Assembly (NCBI GenBank): GCA_944386805.1
Contig: CALXCO010000022.1
Location: 1-37,266 of the forward strand
Length of the DNA stretch: 37,266 nt
Reading direction: 5' to 3'
From: an uncultured Clostridia bacterium
Lineage (GTDB): Bacteria > Bacillota > Clostridia > Oscillospirales > Ruminococcaceae
In this document: in pieces, positions 35,224 through 37,266 of the stretch
Numbering within the stretch: the first letter of the stretch is position 1
Layout of the letters: the number at the start of each line of letters is the position of its first letter
Made by a program: the position numbers and the translations under genes
The notes under the pieces: model-generated
What the model was told of the DNA's origin: nothing
The model's database searches: none
Seen by the model: the letters and a program-made list of their open reading frames with translations, nothing else

Positions 35224-36705
35224 TTAACGGTGGTACAGTTTTTCGGTCTGGTACTTCGGCTCACAGGTCAGGTTGACCCCCAATCGGCTGAATACATTCT
35301 CGTCAACCGACGACAGAATAACCGTCGAATGTACCTCGCATCCGCGCAGCTGGGACAGCTGCTGCATCGCACGTTCCGCGTTGGGGTCGGTGTTGGCGCA
35401 GATGCACAGCGCCAGCAGCACTTCATCGGTGTGCAGACGGGGGTTATGGTTGCCCAGGTGGGTGACTTTCAGCTTCTGGATCGGCTCGATGACCGTCTTG
35501 GAAATCAGATGCACCTCGTCCGGAATCCCTGCCAGTTTCTTTAAGCCGTCCAGCAGCATTGCGGACATTGCGCCCAGCAGCGAACTGGTCTTGCCGGTGA
35601 CAATCGTCCCGTCAGGCAGTTCAATCGCCGCAGCAGGATTGCCGGTGCGTTCCGCGACCTCATTGGCGGCTGCAATGACCGGACGGTCCTGGACGCCGGT
35701 CTTCGCCTGCTTCATCAGCAGCTCAAGCTTATAAATGACATCGTCCGACAGGTTGCCGTTGCGGCGGTCGCACAGTGCCTTAAAATACCGGCGGACAATC
35801 TCCTTGCGGGCTGCTTCCTGAACGGCTTCGTCGTCGAAAATGCAGTTGCCGGCCATGTTGACGCCCATATCGGTCGGCGATTTATAGGGAGAGCTTCCAT
35901 AAATCTGTTCAAACATCGCATTCAGCACCGGGAAAACCTCGACGTCACGGTTATAGTTGATGGTCGTTTCGCCGTATGCTTCCAGGTGGAACGGGTCGAT
36001 CATGTTGATATCGTTCAAATCGGCCGTCGCTGCCTCATACGCCAGGTTGACCGGGTGGCGCAGCGGCAGGTTCCAGATCGGGAAAGTCTCGAATTTGGCA
36101 TAACCGGCCTTGATGCCGCGTTTATTCTCGTGGTACAGCTGGGACAGGCAGGTCGCCATTTTGCCGCTGCCGGGACCGGGTGCGGTAATGACCACCAGAG
36201 AACGCTCGGTTTCGATATAATCGTTGCGGCCATACCCTTCGTCGCTGACGATCAACGGAATGTTGGACGGATACCCTTCAATCGGATAATGCTTGTACAC
36301 CCGCAGTCCCAGCGCTTCCAGCTTCTTTTCATAGGCAATTGCGCTGGACTGGCCGTTAAACTGGGTCAATACGACGCTTCCGACATACAGCCCGTAGCCG
36401 CGGAAAGCATCGATCAGCCGCAAAACGTCCATATCATAGGTTATGCCAAGATCTCCGCGTACCTTGTTTTTCTCGATGTCCCCGGCGTTGATGACGATGA
36501 CGATTTCTGCCTGGTCTTTCAGCTTGACCAGCATATTGATCTTGCTGTCCGGCTTAAATCCGGGCAGAACACGCGATGCGTGATAATCATCGAACAACTT
36601 CCCGCCAAACTCAAGGTACAGCTTCCCGCCAAACTGAGAGATTCTCTCCTGAATCCGGCTGGACTGCATCTGGAGATATTTTTCATTGTCAAAACCTAAG
36701 CGCAT
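35224..36705 (-). CDS. DUF1846 family protein
   Basis: 493-aa soluble protein of the DUF1846 family, found mainly in Firmicutes and without a firm function. It opens [20 protein letters not shown], the usual family start. A glycine-rich [11 protein letters not shown] (175-185) resembles a nucleotide-binding loop, and a later [11 protein letters not shown] stretch is near residue 380. The ATG at 36705 lies 10 bases after GGGGAG; a TTG just before it is possible. It has its own promoter (36745-36773) and a strong terminator, so it is monocistronic. The family call is by recognition of the sequence; the biochemical role is unknown. Confidence 0.85.
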   Translation of the reverse strand: MRLGFDNEKYLQMQSSRIQERISQFGGKLYLEFGGKLFDDYHASRVLPGFKPDSKINMLVKLKDQAEIVIVINAGDIEKNKVRGDLGITYDMDVLRLIDAFRGYGLYVGSVVLTQFNGQSSAIAYEKKLEALGLRVYKHYPIEGYPSNIPLIVSDEGYGRNDYIETERSLVVITAPGPGSGKMATCLSQLYHENKRGIKAGYAKFETFPIWNLPLRHPVNLAYEAATADLNDINMIDPFHLEAYGETTINYNRDVEVFPVLNAMFEQIYGSSPYKSPTDMGVNMAGNCIFDDEAVQEAARKEIVRRYFKALCDRRNGNLSDDVIYKLELLMKQAKTGVQDRPVIAAANEVAERTGNPAAAIELPDGTIVTGKTSSLLGAMSAMLLDGLKKLAGIPDEVHLISKTVIEPIQKLKVTHLGNHNPRLHTDEVLLALCICANTDPNAERAMQQLSQLRGCEVHSTVILSSVDENVFSRLGVNLTCEPKYQTEKLYHR

Positions 36706-36744
36706 CAAATATCTACTCCCCATTCATTTAAACTTACGACTTCT

Positions 36745-36773
36745 ATTATACCGCAAAATCTGACTTTTGACAA
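36745..36773 (-). promoter_or_regulatory. Promoter of the DUF1846 gene
   Basis: On the - strand TTGTCA (36768-36773) and TATAAT (36745-36750) are 17 bp apart, about 40 bases before the start codon. Confidence 0.8.
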
Positions 36774-36884
36774 TTGTACAAATCGGATGGTTTTGTTGCT
36801 GTTTATCGAGAGGAACTGTTGTGCCTGCGCGCCTCCCGCTTTTCGGCGAGGTTTGCGGAATAACCAGTTTTTGCCTTTCGCATA

Positions 36885-37020
36885 GTCTTTCTGGCGCGTT
36901 CGCTATGGCCGTTATTTTCGCAATCGAGCGAGTCGGCACGCGAGCGACCATCGCGAACGGGCAGCGGAAGCATTCCGCCGACCATCGCGAATAAGGGAGC
37001 GCAGGCTCTGCGCCCGGAGG
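36885..37020 (-). repeat. Dispersed intergenic repeat, copy 2
   Basis: Read on the - strand this shares blocks in order with 23367-23485: an 18-of-19 match (36995-37013), GTCGGCACG (36932-36940, reverse of CGTGCCGAC) and GGCGC-containing strings near 36893. CCATCGCGAA occurs twice inside this copy. No convincing gene was seen from 36706 to the window end; a 115-codon frame here is best read as chance coding of the repeat. Confidence 0.6.
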
Positions 37021-37028
37021 TTGTACCG

Positions 37029-37250
37029 CCATAAACTGTCCACCGGACAGTTTATGGGAGTAACAGGTCAAATGTCGTTAGCGCCGTGCCGGCCCACGTA
37101 GTCCCAACTGACAGTGTAAACCGGTAATGCTGCCCTCGCTCGTTTTTTATGGGAAAAGGCCGCATCGAACGGCCTTTTCCCATAGGGGACGCCCTTGCTA
37201 TAGCGTCCAGCAAATCCCTTCGGGAATCGCTCCAAATACCCGCGGGTATT
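37029..37250. repeat. Cluster of perfect inverted repeats
   Basis: A 13-bp stem CCATAAACTGTCC/GGACAGTTTATGG (37029-37057), a 15-bp stem TATGGGAAAAGGCCG/CGGCCTTTTCCCATA (37148-37184), GGACGC/GCGTCC (37187-37208) and the 16-base palindrome AATACCCGCGGGTATT (37235-37250) follow each other in gene-free DNA. The T-run beside the second stem is on the wrong side for a simple terminator. Confidence 0.6.
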
Positions 37251-37266
37251 CGACTGCCCCTTGCTG

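Noticed and set aside
36724-37071. 115-codon - strand frame
   Set aside because: It coincides with the dispersed repeat and hairpin DNA, has no convincing ribosome site, and has a composition unlike the neighbouring genes; chance coding of a repeat is more likely.
37148-37184. Perfect 15-bp hairpin as a terminator
   Set aside because: The T-run precedes the stem on the + strand and becomes an A-run after it on the - strand, so it does not have terminator form.
37209-37266. tRNA-like string with a TTCGA near the window end
   Set aside because: No acceptor stem, anticodon arm or proper T-stem pairing could be built.

Overview
The window looks like chromosome from an anaerobic low-to-mid-GC Firmicute of the Clostridia, most like the Oscillospiraceae/Ruminococcaceae gut butyrate producers. 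This is inference from gene content: an HdrA/Flx electron-bifurcation cluster, T-box control of pheST, CIRCE control of clpB, a Spo0A-like output domain and an F-type ATP synthase with a sodium-type c subunit. No rRNA, tRNA, CRISPR array or complete insertion sequence was seen.

Layout. (1) 1-7550, + strand: a redox operon whose 5' end lies outside the window. It encodes HdrA, an MvhD/FlxD-like subunit, two iron-sulfur electron-transfer subunits (FlxC/FlxB, AsrA-like), an FAD/NAD-binding FlxA/AsrB-like subunit, a [2Fe-2S]/2x[4Fe-4S] protein, a fumarate-reductase-type flavoprotein, a SemiSWEET-like membrane protein and a NuoE-like thioredoxin-fold [2Fe-2S] protein. Together they suggest a soluble NADH-linked bifurcating complex wired to a fumarate-reductase-like enzyme. 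(2) 7560-16190, mostly - strand: a 110-aa hypothetical protein, an aldo/keto reductase behind a MerR-type promoter, an LCP cell-wall ligase with a Tyr/Asp/Gly-rich cytoplasmic tail, an APH-fold phosphotransferase, and pheS-pheT behind a T-box leader. (3) 16243-19078, + strand: a single-chain MmeI-like (type IIL) restriction-modification enzyme whose target-recognition region is much more AT-rich than the rest. (4) 19089-21978, - strand: clpB with a CIRCE operator. (5) 22094-24927, + strand: a pair of half-size chromate transporters, an intergenic repeat and a ROK-family regulator. (6) 24977-32141, + strand: the atpIBEFHAGDC operon with a hairpin-bearing leader. (7) 32158-36773: a zinc-ribbon membrane protein, an AzgA-type purine permease, a stand-alone Spo0A-C-like protein and an XRE regulator whose promoters share a motif, and a DUF1846 protein. 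(8) 36774-37266: no convincing gene, but a second copy of the intergenic repeat and a run of perfect hairpins.

How it fits together: the redox operon would yield reduced ferredoxin or use NADH for fumarate-type reduction, and the ATP synthase, whose c subunit carries E32 and E65 with the V63/T66/Y70 sodium pattern, would spend a sodium gradient. The most noteworthy items are the Hdr-Flx-fumarate-reductase module, the two-carboxylate c subunit, the shared operator of the XRE/Spo0A-C pair, the atp leader with a terminator loop complementary to an upstream segment, the TRD composition break in the restriction enzyme, and the dispersed intergenic repeat.
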